Below, in pieces: positions 30,174-38,897 of a DNA stretch of 64,000 bases. The translations under genes and the position numbers were made by a program. Source of the stretch: Proteus mirabilis ATCC 29906 (GTDB lineage: Bacteria; Pseudomonadota; Gammaproteobacteria; Enterobacterales; Enterobacteriaceae); NCBI RefSeq assembly GCF_000160755.1, contig NZ_GG668577.1:62001-126000 (forward strand), in the 5' to 3' direction. The notes beneath the pieces were generated by a model. It was not told the DNA's origin and made no database searches. It saw nothing but the letters and a program-made list of their open reading frames with translations. The first letter of the stretch is position 1, and each line of letters opens with the position of its first letter.

Positions 30174-31106
30174 GTGCGAGTCCTATTAGCGCCAATGGAG
30201 GGGGTGTTAGACCCCCTTGTGAGAGATCTACTGACGGCGATTAATCATTACGATCTCTGTATCACGGAATTTATTCGCGTTGTTGATTCATTATTACCGC
30301 CAAAAGCATTTTATCGTTTATGCCCTGAATTACACACCCAAAGCCGCACGCAAAGTGGCACTTTGGTGCGGGTACAATTATTAGGGCAAAATCCACAATG
30401 GTTGGCAGAAAACGCTTTTCGAGCCGTCTCTTTAGGTTCATGGGGGGTTGATCTTAATTGTGGTTGTCCTTCTAAAACCGTCAATGGTAATGGTGGTGGT
30501 GCCTCGTTATTAAAACAACCAGAAACGATTTATCAAGCAACTAAAGCGATGCGTGGTGCTGTACCTGCGGATTTACCTGTTTCTGTAAAGGTACGATTAG
30601 GGTGGGATTGTTCATCTTATTGCCATGAAATTGCCGATGCTGTAGAACAAGGTGGCGCGACAGAAATTACTATCCACGGTAGAACAAAAGAAGATGGTTA
30701 TCGTGCTGATAAGATAAACTGGCAAGCGATTGGTGAAATTCGCCAAAAATTGACTATTCCCGTTATCGCTAACGGTGAGATTTGGTGTCGAGAAGATGCT
30801 ATCTCTTGTTTAAAGATAACCGGCTGTGATGCGATTATGATAGGTCGCGGGGCGATGCATACGCCCAATTTAAGTAATGTGATAAAAGGTATTGAAGAAA
30901 AAATGCCTTGGTCACAAGTGATCCAATTACTTAAACGCTATATTCGTCTAGAAAAGCAAGGGGATACCACTTATTACCATGCTTCCCGTATAAAACAGTG
31001 GTTGGGATATTTAAGAAAAGAGTATCAAGATGCTGATGCACTTTTTAGTCAAATTAGAACGCTAAAAACCTCACCTGAAATAGCCAAAATAATAGAAGCG
31101 TTATAA
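30174..31106 (+). CDS. dusC: DusC, tRNA-dihydrouridine(16) synthase
   Basis: FMN/NADPH-dependent reduction of uridine 16 in tRNA. 310 residues (E. coli 315). TIM-barrel start [13 protein letters not shown] with the FMN-contacting [18 protein letters not shown] with the catalytic cysteine, [12 protein letters not shown] and the phosphate-binding [11 protein letters not shown] start with GAGG 7 bases upstream. Co-transcribed with rhlE; in E. coli dusC is instead next to yohJK. Confidence 0.96.
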   Translation: MRVLLAPMEGVLDPLVRDLLTAINHYDLCITEFIRVVDSLLPPKAFYRLCPELHTQSRTQSGTLVRVQLLGQNPQWLAENAFRAVSLGSWGVDLNCGCPSKTVNGNGGGASLLKQPETIYQATKAMRGAVPADLPVSVKVRLGWDCSSYCHEIADAVEQGGATEITIHGRTKEDGYRADKINWQAIGEIRQKLTIPVIANGEIWCREDAISCLKITGCDAIMIGRGAMHTPNLSNVIKGIEEKMPWSQVIQLLKRYIRLEKQGDTTYYHASRIKQWLGYLRKEYQDADALFSQIRTLKTSPEIAKIIEAL

Positions 31107-31131
31107 TAACCACAATAGGTTATTAATAGCC

Positions 31132-31166
31132 AAAACCAGCATTAATAATAAGGTGCTGGTTTTTTC
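31132..31166 (+). terminator. Terminator of rhlE-dusC
   Basis: Perfect stem AAAACCAGC / GCTGGTTTT (31132-31140, 31155-31163), then more T. Confidence 0.9.
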
Positions 31167-31311
31167 TATAAAAAGGTAAAAATATCTGAATATGAAAAAA
31201 ATAATTGCTGTTTAAGTACAATTATTGGAAAAAATCACTATTTCGTCTTACACTCTTAAAGTGACCATTTTTAATATACTATCTATATTATCACTACATT
31301 TAGGGGGAACT

Positions 31312-31560
31312 ATGGGATTTCTTTCTTGGATTGTGTTCGGTCTTATTGCGGGTATCTTAGCCAAATTCTTAATGCCTGGCTCGTATGATATCGGCCTTAT
31401 CTGGACTTGTATTCTAGGTATTGTGGGTGCTGTAGTTGGTGGTGTAATTAGTAATTTCTTTGGTAAAGGCAAAGTAGATGGTTTCAATTTTGGTAGTTTT
31501 GTCGTTGCCGTAATAGGGGCAATCGTTGTGCTTTATTTAGCAAAAATATTTGCCAGTTAA
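31312..31560 (+). CDS. GlsB/YeaQ/YmgE-family small membrane protein
   Basis: 82 residues with three hydrophobic segments (about 4-22, 28-48, 58-80), Gly-rich: GIVGAVVGGVIS is the family hallmark (transglycosylase-associated protein family). E. coli relatives YeaQ and YmgE are stress-induced proteins of unknown function. The start MGFLSWIVFGLIAG has AGGGGGA 7 bases upstream; a longer upstream extension is rejected. Monocistronic. Confidence 0.88.
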   Translation: MGFLSWIVFGLIAGILAKFLMPGSYDIGLIWTCILGIVGAVVGGVISNFFGKGKVDGFNFGSFVVAVIGAIVVLYLAKIFAS

Positions 31561-31588
31561 TTGGAAATAAAGAGTCTATTAATACTAT

Positions 31589-31617
31589 TAAACCCGCATC
31601 TGCGGGTTTACTTTTTT
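31589..31617. terminator. Bidirectional terminator between the GlsB-type gene and sseA
   Basis: Stem AAACCCGC / GCGGGTTT (31590-31597, 31602-31609) with a 4-base loop and a T run from 31612; convergent genes on both sides. Confidence 0.88.
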
Positions 31618-31643
31618 GTGCTAACTTCACTATCGCTTTTATT

Positions 31644-32489
31644 TTATTCGCATTCACAAGGTAATGCGTTTTCTGCTCCCCACTGCGCCCAAGAGCCATC
31701 ATACAGTGCGATATTTTGGCAGCCCAATAGAGTTAAAGCCAAAAATAGAATAGCTGCTGTCATACCTGAGCCACAACTGACAATAATTGGTTGAGATAAA
31801 TCGACACCTGCTTGTTCAAAAATGTGCTGTAATTGCGCTTTATCTTTTAATTGTCCATTAATGACTAAGCTATCCCAAGGAACATTTTTACTATTGGGAA
31901 TATGGCCCCTACGTAAACCGGGACGAGGCTCTGGTGCTCTACCATAAAATCTATCCGCCGAACGAGCATCAATGATTTGATTTTGTTGCGTAGTCAGATT
32001 ATCCAGTATTTGTTGTTTATCGACACGGCGTTGAGTGTTGCGTGTGACGATAAAAGGGTGAGTGGTTGGGACGTTGGGCGTTTTTCCTTTCTCAAGGGGG
32101 AACCCCGCTTCCTGCCAAGCTTGTAAACCACCGGCCAGAATACGCACCTTGTGACAACCTAAGGTAGTAAAAGTCCACCAGCCACGAGGTGCTGAAAAGA
32201 GATTACCGATATCATAGAGGATCACTGTTGTATTATTTGAAATACCTAACTGAGTTAAGGTTTCAGAAAACAGTGTGTCAGATGGCAACATATGTGGTAA
32301 TGATGTTGTTTTATCGGCGATTTCATCCAGATCAAAAAAATGGGCACCAGGGATATGACGTTCAAGATAGCGCTGATGATAGTCAATATCTTGCGTAGGC
32401 ATAGGCGCGCTAACATCAACTATCACCAGATCTTGATCGTCGTGATGTTCAAAAAGCCATTGTGGGGTAACAAAATAATCAAATTCCAT
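31644..32489 (-). CDS. sseA: SseA, 3-mercaptopyruvate sulfurtransferase
   Basis: Transfers sulfur from 3-mercaptopyruvate to thiophilic acceptors. 281 residues, the E. coli length. Two rhodanese domains: an inactive N-terminal one (~1-145) and a catalytic C-terminal one (~160-280), whose active loop is CGSGMTA (Met where E. coli has Val). AGAGG precedes the ATG (MEFDYFVTPQWL). It follows a small membrane-protein gene by 12 bases, probably one transcript. Confidence 0.95.
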   Translation of the reverse strand: MEFDYFVTPQWLFEHHDDQDLVIVDVSAPMPTQDIDYHQRYLERHIPGAHFFDLDEIADKTTSLPHMLPSDTLFSETLTQLGISNNTTVILYDIGNLFSAPRGWWTFTTLGCHKVRILAGGLQAWQEAGFPLEKGKTPNVPTTHPFIVTRNTQRRVDKQQILDNLTTQQNQIIDARSADRFYGRAPEPRPGLRRGHIPNSKNVPWDSLVINGQLKDKAQLQHIFEQAGVDLSQPIIVSCGSGMTAAILFLALTLLGCQNIALYDGSWAQWGAENALPCECE

Positions 32490-32501
32490 GGTGCAACCTC
32501 T

Positions 32502-32687
32502 TTATTTCGTCGATGGTGAGCTATCTGGTAGAGCTGGAAATTGCTGTGCTGGTGAGCGATTAGGTTGAGTCTGCTCTGTGTCTACCGGTGTGGTTGAGCG
32601 CGTATAAATATTTAGTCCGGCAAGAAAAACGCCTCCAAGGGAGCCAAAAGCCAGTAGTGCGATAACAACAAGAAGTAATTTTTTCAT
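32502..32687 (-). CDS. Small single-pass membrane protein of unknown function
   Basis: 61 residues: basic start MKKLLLVVIALLAFGSLGG with one membrane helix or uncleaved signal (about 4-27), then a Pro/Ser/Thr/Gln-rich, probably periplasmic tail. I do not recognise a family. The gene is placed directly ahead of sseA in the same direction. An upstream extension to 32738 is unlikely because the signal-like N terminus would be buried. The ribosome site is weak. Confidence 0.55.
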   Translation of the reverse strand: MKKLLLVVIALLAFGSLGGVFLAGLNIYTRSTTPVDTEQTQPNRSPAQQFPALPDSSPSTK

Positions 32688-32879
32688 AAGATTTATGTGC
32701 AGATGAATGTTACTAAAAAGTATATCTAGATATGCCATTGAAACAAGTGCTGTACCACATAAAGCAGTAAATTGGTTAGTATTAAAATAGGATATCGCTG
32801 TTCAAAAAACAAACAAATTTGGAATATAATAATACCTAGTTTTAATTATGGTGATAGTTATTGTTTAGGGTGATGGATA

Positions 32880-32922
32880 ATAACAAAAAGCCCTTAAACT
32901 CAGGAGTCACCGAGTTTAAGGG
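32880..32922 (-). terminator. Terminator downstream of the dicarboxylate transporter
   Basis: Perfect 11-base stem CCCTTAAACTC / GAGTTTAAGGG (32891-32901, 32912-32922), 10-base loop; on the minus strand it is followed by CTTTTTG. Confidence 0.88.
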
Positions 32923-32972
32923 GAAGGGAATACAACTTATTATTTTATTTGATACACAATCGGTGCTGTAAA

Positions 32973-34340
32973 TTATGTGTATAAAAACCAGAATGTCATC
33001 GCTAAGTTAACGGTAGCGGCGACAGCCATTGGAATTGCGGTTCTTTTCACTATTTGGAAAGGTGAGACATTGGCAATTCCTGCAATAGCAACAATAGCTG
33101 CCGTAATAGGTGAAACTGTGCGACCAAAGCTGGTCATAATTTGCATAGGTAAAATTAAAGTGATGACATCGACTTTTAAGAATGCAGCAATTTTGGGTGT
33201 TAATGCGGCAAATGAAAAGAATGCAGCATTACCCGATCCCATTAAAAAGGCTGCTAATGCTAAGATGGCACTCATCACAATAATCATAGCAGCAATACCA
33301 AAGCCAGCATCTTGAGCAGAACTAATTAAGGTATCTACCGCGCCACTTTTTAGTAATCCATTAGCAAAAAATTCCCCAGATACAATCAACGATACAACTA
33401 AAACAAACTGTTTTCCCATGCCTTCAAAGAACAACATAAAACTGTTCATTACCGCTTTAGCATCGCGCAATCGCACATATTCAAAGACTAGTGCAATAAC
33501 CGTACTAATAATCATTGCGGTAGTCACTTCTAATTTAATGTAATTATGAAATAACGGACTAAAACCAATAATGAGAATTAAAGGGATCACGGGTAATAAG
33601 GCATATGATAATGGCACCTGACTTCCTTCTTCTTTTACATTATCAATGGCTGTTGGGTCGAAAACAAAACCCTCACGTTTATCCCACCAACGTTGAATAA
33701 AGAAATGGGTAATAGCAACCGCAATGATAATAGGAATAGTGATAGGCAGTTGGTGTTGAACAAAATAGACTGCAGGTTCAATATCCGCTGTTTTAGCCGC
33801 CATAATAACATTTCCAGAGCCGGGTCCATGATCAATAAATTGACAACAACCGATAACAGCTAAAGCAGATAGAGGACTAATACCTGAGCGAATTAAAATA
33901 GGGTACATCGTTACCATGAGTAACATTCCTAAACCTGCATGGCTAGGAATAAAAATAACTAAAATTTGTGTGACTAAAAATGAAATAACTAGTAATAAGT
34001 AGGGGGATTTAATCGTTTTTAATGGTTTTTCAAAAATAGCAAATAAAGCTCGGCTGGCGCCCACGTGTTCCATATAACGTGAGAAACCAGCAATTGCCAT
34101 TAAGGTTAAACCTAAACCCGCTAAACGCGAGCTCATAATATCGGTAAAAATTTGGAAAATATCAAAATACTTAAATTGTGTAGATTTATTTTCCGGTAAT
34201 AAAGGGTTGAGATCGAGAGAAGCTGTAAGGAGCAATAACAGCATGCCTCCGAGTAATAACACAGGTTGAGGTTTATAACCTCGAGCCAGCAAATAAACTA
34301 CCAACGCAGTAACTAGCGCGGCAATAATTAAACCAGTCAT
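32973..34340 (-). CDS. DcuC/DcuD-family C4-dicarboxylate transporter
   Basis: 455 residues, the length of E. coli DcuD, with about 12 hydrophobic segments spread evenly. Family-type motifs include FIPSHAGLGMLLMV, CCQFIDHGPGSGN and LMGSGNAAFFSF in the two halves. The DcuC family exchanges or exports C4-dicarboxylates (succinate/fumarate) in anaerobes; the true substrate here is unknown. GGGGAA lies before the ATG. It follows the PLP lyase gene by 35 bases, and is divergent from a fumarase-superfamily lyase, so fumarate, succinate or the lyase substrate are candidate cargo. Confidence 0.85.
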   Translation of the reverse strand: MTGLIIAALVTALVVYLLARGYKPQPVLLLGGMLLLLLTASLDLNPLLPENKSTQFKYFDIFQIFTDIMSSRLAGLGLTLMAIAGFSRYMEHVGASRALFAIFEKPLKTIKSPYLLLVISFLVTQILVIFIPSHAGLGMLLMVTMYPILIRSGISPLSALAVIGCCQFIDHGPGSGNVIMAAKTADIEPAVYFVQHQLPITIPIIIAVAITHFFIQRWWDKREGFVFDPTAIDNVKEEGSQVPLSYALLPVIPLILIIGFSPLFHNYIKLEVTTAMIISTVIALVFEYVRLRDAKAVMNSFMLFFEGMGKQFVLVVSLIVSGEFFANGLLKSGAVDTLISSAQDAGFGIAAMIIVMSAILALAAFLMGSGNAAFFSFAALTPKIAAFLKVDVITLILPMQIMTSFGRTVSPITAAIVAIAGIANVSPFQIVKRTAIPMAVAATVNLAMTFWFLYT

Positions 34341-34375
34341 AATTAATTCCCCAGTGTCGTGATGCAGTATTGTTG

Positions 34376-35551
34376 TTATTGATTTAATGCACTAAATGCT
34401 TGGGTGAGATCTGCAATTAAGTCATCAGTAGACTCAAGACCAATATGTAAACGTACAAAAGGACCGTGGCCTTCACGCCAATCTGTTGCTGTTCTGGCAC
34501 CCATAACATTGGCGGGTAATGCAAGACTTTCAAATCCTCCCCAAGATGCACCAATACCAAATAAGGTTAATGCATCAATAAATTGTTCAGATTGTTTAAT
34601 GGTATATTTTTGTTTAAATTCAATGGTTAATAATCCATTACTACCTTTACAATCACGTTTCCATAAGTCATGGCGAGGATGTGTGGGTAACTCTGGAAAC
34701 CAAACTTTGGCCACTTCAGGGCGTGTTTCTAACCACTGAGCGATAGCCAGTGCTGATTTACCATGATTTGTAAGACGTTGAGCAAGAGTCCTCATTCCTC
34801 TCAGGACTAAGGCGGCATCATCAGGGCTACTTGCTTGACCAAGAGCTTCTGGTAATGCCCCAATTTGTTTCCATGCGGTTTCATTTGCGATCATAATGCC
34901 CATCATGACATCTGAGTGACCGCATAAATATTTAGTTGCAGCAATTACAGAAACATCAGCACCTAATTCCAAAGGGTTATAAAGCCATGCCGAGCCCCAA
35001 GTATTATCCACCCCAACAGGAATATTTTTTTCATGAGCGATATGGCAAATTTCTGGTAGATCCAGCATTTCATAAAGTAATGAACCCGGTGATTCAACGA
35101 AAATAAGTTGAGTGTTTTCTTGAATTTTTTGCTCGAAATCTGAACCGTCAGTTTTAAAAAAGCTATAAGTGATATTATTAGGCTCTAAAAAAGCAGAGGC
35201 TATTTTACGTACGGGTTCATAGACAGAATCAGCAAATAAAACATGCCCACCACTTCGGGCGTAGCCCATAATAGTAAATGCAATTGCGGCTAGCCCTGTA
35301 GGAAAGAGCTGTGCTCGATAACCACCTTCTAATTCAGTTACTAATGCTTCAAGTGCAAACGCTGTTTCTGTACCACGAGCACCATAGCTTAATACTCGTT
35401 CAGTAATACGACGATCGCGTATTTCACGCCAACTTTTTATTGAATCAAAAACAATAGTACTGGCTCTCATAACAGGAGGGTTAATTGGGCCAGATGTTTT
35501 AATTGCTTGACGCCCACTATGTATCAATGTTGTTTGTTTATTCTGTTTCAT
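34376..35551 (-). CDS. Cystathionine beta-lyase-type PLP enzyme (MetC family)
   Basis: 391 residues, Cys/Met-metabolism PLP family. Schiff-base lysine K207 in SVIAATKYLCGHSD, PLP-binding VDNTWGSAW, SYGARGTET near residue 55 and FPTGLAAI. The family cleaves C-S bonds (cystathionine to homocysteine, pyruvate and ammonia) and some members act on cysteine or other S-substituted cysteines. Being in a catabolic neighbourhood rather than next to met genes, and followed by a dicarboxylate carrier, it may be a dedicated desulfhydrase-like paralogue. GGAG precedes the ATG. Confidence 0.87.
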   Translation of the reverse strand: MKQNKQTTLIHSGRQAIKTSGPINPPVMRASTIVFDSIKSWREIRDRRITERVLSYGARGTETAFALEALVTELEGGYRAQLFPTGLAAIAFTIMGYARSGGHVLFADSVYEPVRKIASAFLEPNNITYSFFKTDGSDFEQKIQENTQLIFVESPGSLLYEMLDLPEICHIAHEKNIPVGVDNTWGSAWLYNPLELGADVSVIAATKYLCGHSDVMMGIMIANETAWKQIGALPEALGQASSPDDAALVLRGMRTLAQRLTNHGKSALAIAQWLETRPEVAKVWFPELPTHPRHDLWKRDCKGSNGLLTIEFKQKYTIKQSEQFIDALTLFGIGASWGGFESLALPANVMGARTATDWREGHGPFVRLHIGLESTDDLIADLTQAFSALNQ

Positions 35552-35959
35552 TATTTATATCTCCGAATATAGAAAATAAGATCTCCCAGTAATTAATTTA
35601 GAATTTAATTACTATTTTGAGCTGGAAATTTGTAGTTGCTATTATTTATAACAAAGATATTTATTTTTAAAATATCTATTTTTAAAAAATGATGATCTTG
35701 CTCTAATTTTTTATCATTAATTATTCTAATTAAATCTTAAAGATTGTTTAAGATTTAAAAGGTATAAATAATAAATTAATTTTATTTTGCAACTTATTGA
35801 ATTTTAGTCAATTTTCAATTGATTAGAAATTCTTTAAATTAGATTAAAATTATCAAAGTGTTTTTATTAAAATTCTATTGCATAAATAAAGTAACAAGCT
35901 AACAACTCGTTTTATTTTAAAAACGATTTTTTATTATTCTTTTAACAGGGGAAATAATT
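35552..35959. promoter_or_regulatory. Divergent promoter region of the 33-39 kb catabolic cluster
   Basis: 408 very A/T-rich bases between the divergent PLP lyase and fumarase-superfamily lyase genes, without a gene. An inverted repeat TCAATT-N3-AATTGA (35808-35822) could be a LysR-type or other operator. No convincing -35/-10 pair could be fixed by eye because the whole stretch is A/T-rich. Confidence 0.5.
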
Positions 35960-37327
35960 ATGGGAACTAGTGTGTTTGATTCTGTTTTATTAAAAAACTT
36001 ATGGTCAACAGAAGAAATGAGAACTATTTTTTCTGACAAAACTAGAATGCAAAATTGGCTTGATTATGAAGCAGCATTAGCAATAGAACAAGCTGAGCTT
36101 GGTTTAATTCCTCAAAAGGCGGCTGAGGTTATTGTACAGAGTGCAAAACTTGAAAAATTAGATATGGATTATGTATTAGAACAAGTTCGTCTTACTCGAC
36201 ATCCATTAGTACCTACTATTCGAGGCTTAGAATATGCTTGTTCTGAACATTATGGAGAATATGTTCATTTTGGGCCGACAACACAAGATGTTATTGATAC
36301 AGGCTTAGTGCTACAACTTAAAGCTGCTCATCAAACTTTTTTACGTGATATTAAAATATTAGGTCGTTCATTACTTTCTTTAAGTGAAAAACACCGCAAT
36401 ACACCTATGGTTGGACGCACTTTAGCGTTACAAGCGTTACCAATCACATTTGGGCATAAAACAGCAATTTGGTTGACAGAGTTAGCGCGTCATTATCAAC
36501 GACTTAAAGAGGTGGAACCTCGTCTATTTGTTGGCAGTGTAGTCGGTGCTGTCGGGACTAAAGCTTCTTTAAGCGATAAAGCTGATGAATTAGAAAAACG
36601 CGTATTAAAACGCTTAGGATTAGGTATACCGGAAATCTCATGGCAACCAGCACGTGATAGATTTAGTGAATATGGTATGTTAATTGGATTAATTAGTGGA
36701 ACGTTAGGGAAAATAGCTAACGAGATCTTAATATTAGCACACAATGAAATTGATGAGCTTTCAGAGCCTTTTGGTAAAGGGCAAGTTGGCTCTTCAACTA
36801 TGCCACATAAACGCAATCCAGCTATTGTTGAAAATGCCGCCTGTGTAAGTAATACCTTAAAAGCTAATCTTTCTGTATTAACGGATATGATGAAACATCA
36901 ACATGAACGTGATGGTGCTATCTGGAAGATGGAGTGGAAGATTATGCCAGAAATGTGTCTGATGTTATCTGTTATCTTGGATAATATGAAAACAGTACTA
37001 GGTGGGCTAAATGTTCATGTTGAAAAAATGCGTAACAACATGGATATCTTAGGTGGGTTTATGTTAGCAGAACGTGTGATGTTTGCTCTGTCCGATAAAG
37101 CAGGCAAACAAACTGCTCACGAAATTGTGTATGAAGCGTCAATGTCTGGACAAGAAGAGGGGATTACTTTCGTAGAAGCTATTAATCGTGATACTCGTAT
37201 TCGTGACCATATTTCACAAGAAGAGTTAAATGCTTTGCTAGATCCAACTACCTATGTTGGTAATGCTCCTGAGCAAGTTGATCGTGTAGTCGCTCAAACA
37301 AAAGCTTCCGGCTGGTTAAATGATTAA
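35960..37327 (+). CDS. Fumarase/aspartase-superfamily lyase (adenylosuccinate lyase / carboxymuconate cycloisomerase-like)
   Basis: 455 residues, mostly helical. The superfamily signature GSSTMPHKRNP lies at about 277-287 with the catalytic serine in the flexible loop; HFGPTTQDVIDT (~106-117) and GRTLALQALPITFGHK (~150-165) are the other two conserved blocks. Members release fumarate (or cyclise muconate) from succinyl-type substrates. It is probably not purB: it sits with a MmgE/PrpD protein, a C4-dicarboxylate carrier and a C-S lyase. Iminodisuccinate or ethylenediaminedisuccinate lyase and S-(2-succino)cysteine lyase are precedents in this superfamily. GGGGAA precedes the ATG. Substrate unknown. 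Confidence 0.88.
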   Translation: MGTSVFDSVLLKNLWSTEEMRTIFSDKTRMQNWLDYEAALAIEQAELGLIPQKAAEVIVQSAKLEKLDMDYVLEQVRLTRHPLVPTIRGLEYACSEHYGEYVHFGPTTQDVIDTGLVLQLKAAHQTFLRDIKILGRSLLSLSEKHRNTPMVGRTLALQALPITFGHKTAIWLTELARHYQRLKEVEPRLFVGSVVGAVGTKASLSDKADELEKRVLKRLGLGIPEISWQPARDRFSEYGMLIGLISGTLGKIANEILILAHNEIDELSEPFGKGQVGSSTMPHKRNPAIVENAACVSNTLKANLSVLTDMMKHQHERDGAIWKMEWKIMPEMCLMLSVILDNMKTVLGGLNVHVEKMRNNMDILGGFMLAERVMFALSDKAGKQTAHEIVYEASMSGQEEGITFVEAINRDTRIRDHISQEELNALLDPTTYVGNAPEQVDRVVAQTKASGWLND

Positions 37328-37349
37328 TTGATGGAATGAAATCTCATAA

Positions 37350-37375
37350 AAAGCCAGTGATAACTGGCTTTGTTA
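37350..37375 (+). terminator. Hairpin between the lyase and MmgE/PrpD genes
   Basis: Perfect 9-base stem AAAGCCAGT-GATA-ACTGGCTTT (37350-37371) followed by GTTATTATC. It may partly terminate and lower mmgE/prpD-type gene expression relative to the lyase. Confidence 0.75.
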
Positions 37376-37397
37376 TTATCAGCATTGAGGTATTTAT

Positions 37398-38777
37398 ATG
37401 ACATTGAGTCAGCATGTAGCTAATTTTATTACTACAACGACATTTTCACAGCTTCCAACGCAACTGATAGCTCGAGCCAAATTACATTTATTAGATACAT
37501 TAGGTGTAGCACTTGCAGGGAGTACACAATCTAGCTCGAAACAAGGACGTCATGGGATTACTCTTTTACCCGATAGCCAAGGTAAGATCCCCATTTGGGG
37601 AAGTATGCAGACAGCTAATACCACTGCAGCAGCCTTAGCCAATGGTATTGCTGCACATGCATTAGATTTCGATGATACACATACTGATTCTATTACTCAC
37701 GGTAGTGCTGTATTAACACCGATAGCTTTTGCGTTAGGGGAAACATTAAACGCCTCAAATAAAGAAATATTAACGGCTTGGGTTATTGGTTGGGAAGTTG
37801 CTGCACGGGTTGGTTTAGCGAGTCACAGTGGTTTCCATCAACGTGGATTTCATGCAACGGCGATTGCTGGGATCTTCGGTGCAACAGCATGTGCGGCTTC
37901 ATTATTAAAACTTACGTCACAGCAGGCGGTAAATGCGTTAGGACTAACGGCAAGTCAAGCAGCGGGTATCGCTGAATATCTGACTAATAGCTCATCGGCA
38001 AAATGTTTTCATGCCGGATGGGCCGCTCAATCCGGTATTATTGCAGCCTCGTTAGCTAAAGGGGGAATGACTGGGCCTGAGACAATATTTGAAGGGCGAT
38101 ACAGTATTTATCATACTCATGGGATCAGCGAGCAAGCGATCCCTGAACAAGTTGCACAAGGATTAGGTGAACAATGGGAGTTTTTAAATGTTTCAATAAA
38201 ACCTTATCCGGTTTGCCATTTTGCTCATGCTACTGTTGATTGTGGACGTCGTTTACTTAAAAGAGGGATCAGTGCGGAAGAAATTGAACAAGTAGAATGT
38301 GTGATTGATCCAGTTGCTGCTGCATTAATTTGTGAGCCACTCGAAACAAAATGGGCGCCAAAAACAGCTTATGGGGCAAAATTTAGCTTACCTTGGTTAT
38401 TTGCTATTGGTTTTTTGGATAATGCGTTAACTTTATCATCGCTTTCAGCGGAAAACTTACAGCGTAACGATATCCAACTATTGGCGAAAAAAGTGAGCTA
38501 TCGTTATCCATCAGAAAATGAAATTCCCTTTCCGAGCTATTTTCCTGGATTAATCTTTGTTAGATTGAAAAATGGGCAACAATTAACTGAAAGGATCGAT
38601 ATTCAGTATGGTAACCCTGAAAATCCGATGGTTGATACGGATGTAATAGCGAAGTTTTATGATAATGCCAAGTGTGTAATGAAAAAGACACAAGCTGATC
38701 AACTGATTGAAAATATAATGAATTTTGAAAATATACCTATTTCATTACTTACACAATTATTACGGGTAGAGGCATAA
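37398..38777 (+). CDS. MmgE/PrpD-family protein
   Basis: 459 residues. N-terminal helical domain with LLDTLGVALAGS, HALDFDDTH (~95-103) and HSGFHQRGFHATA; the C-terminal alpha/beta domain starts near 270 (KPYPVCHFAHATVDC). The family includes 2-methylcitrate dehydratase, cis-aconitate decarboxylase and, notably, iminodisuccinate epimerase. The prpB/prpC methylcitrate genes are absent nearby, so a plain PrpD role is unlikely. Pairing with a fumarase-superfamily lyase suggests epimerisation or hydration of the lyase substrate (inference). GAGG lies 9 bases before the ATG. Confidence 0.86.
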   Translation: MTLSQHVANFITTTTFSQLPTQLIARAKLHLLDTLGVALAGSTQSSSKQGRHGITLLPDSQGKIPIWGSMQTANTTAAALANGIAAHALDFDDTHTDSITHGSAVLTPIAFALGETLNASNKEILTAWVIGWEVAARVGLASHSGFHQRGFHATAIAGIFGATACAASLLKLTSQQAVNALGLTASQAAGIAEYLTNSSSAKCFHAGWAAQSGIIAASLAKGGMTGPETIFEGRYSIYHTHGISEQAIPEQVAQGLGEQWEFLNVSIKPYPVCHFAHATVDCGRRLLKRGISAEEIEQVECVIDPVAAALICEPLETKWAPKTAYGAKFSLPWLFAIGFLDNALTLSSLSAENLQRNDIQLLAKKVSYRYPSENEIPFPSYFPGLIFVRLKNGQQLTERIDIQYGNPENPMVDTDVIAKFYDNAKCVMKKTQADQLIENIMNFENIPISLLTQLLRVEA

Positions 38778-38848
38778 CTCTTTTATCTGCATCCACAGGG
38801 ACAAGATAATGAATCTGATACCTTTTGTTTAAATGAGTTGCACCTGAT

Positions 38849-38886
38849 AAATGGCACTGACAATTTATTGTAGTGCCATTTTTGTT
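38849..38886. terminator. Terminator closing the lyase-MmgE/PrpD unit
   Basis: Perfect stem AAATGGCACT / AGTGCCATTT (38849-38858, 38872-38881), 13-base loop, then TTG-TTT; convergent with the LysR gene. Confidence 0.88.
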
Positions 38887-38897
38887 TCCTTAATGAG

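Noticed and set aside
35960-37327. Calling the lyase purB (adenylosuccinate lyase)
   Set aside because: The superfamily signature alone does not give specificity, and the neighbours are transport and C-S/MmgE-type catabolic genes, not purine genes.
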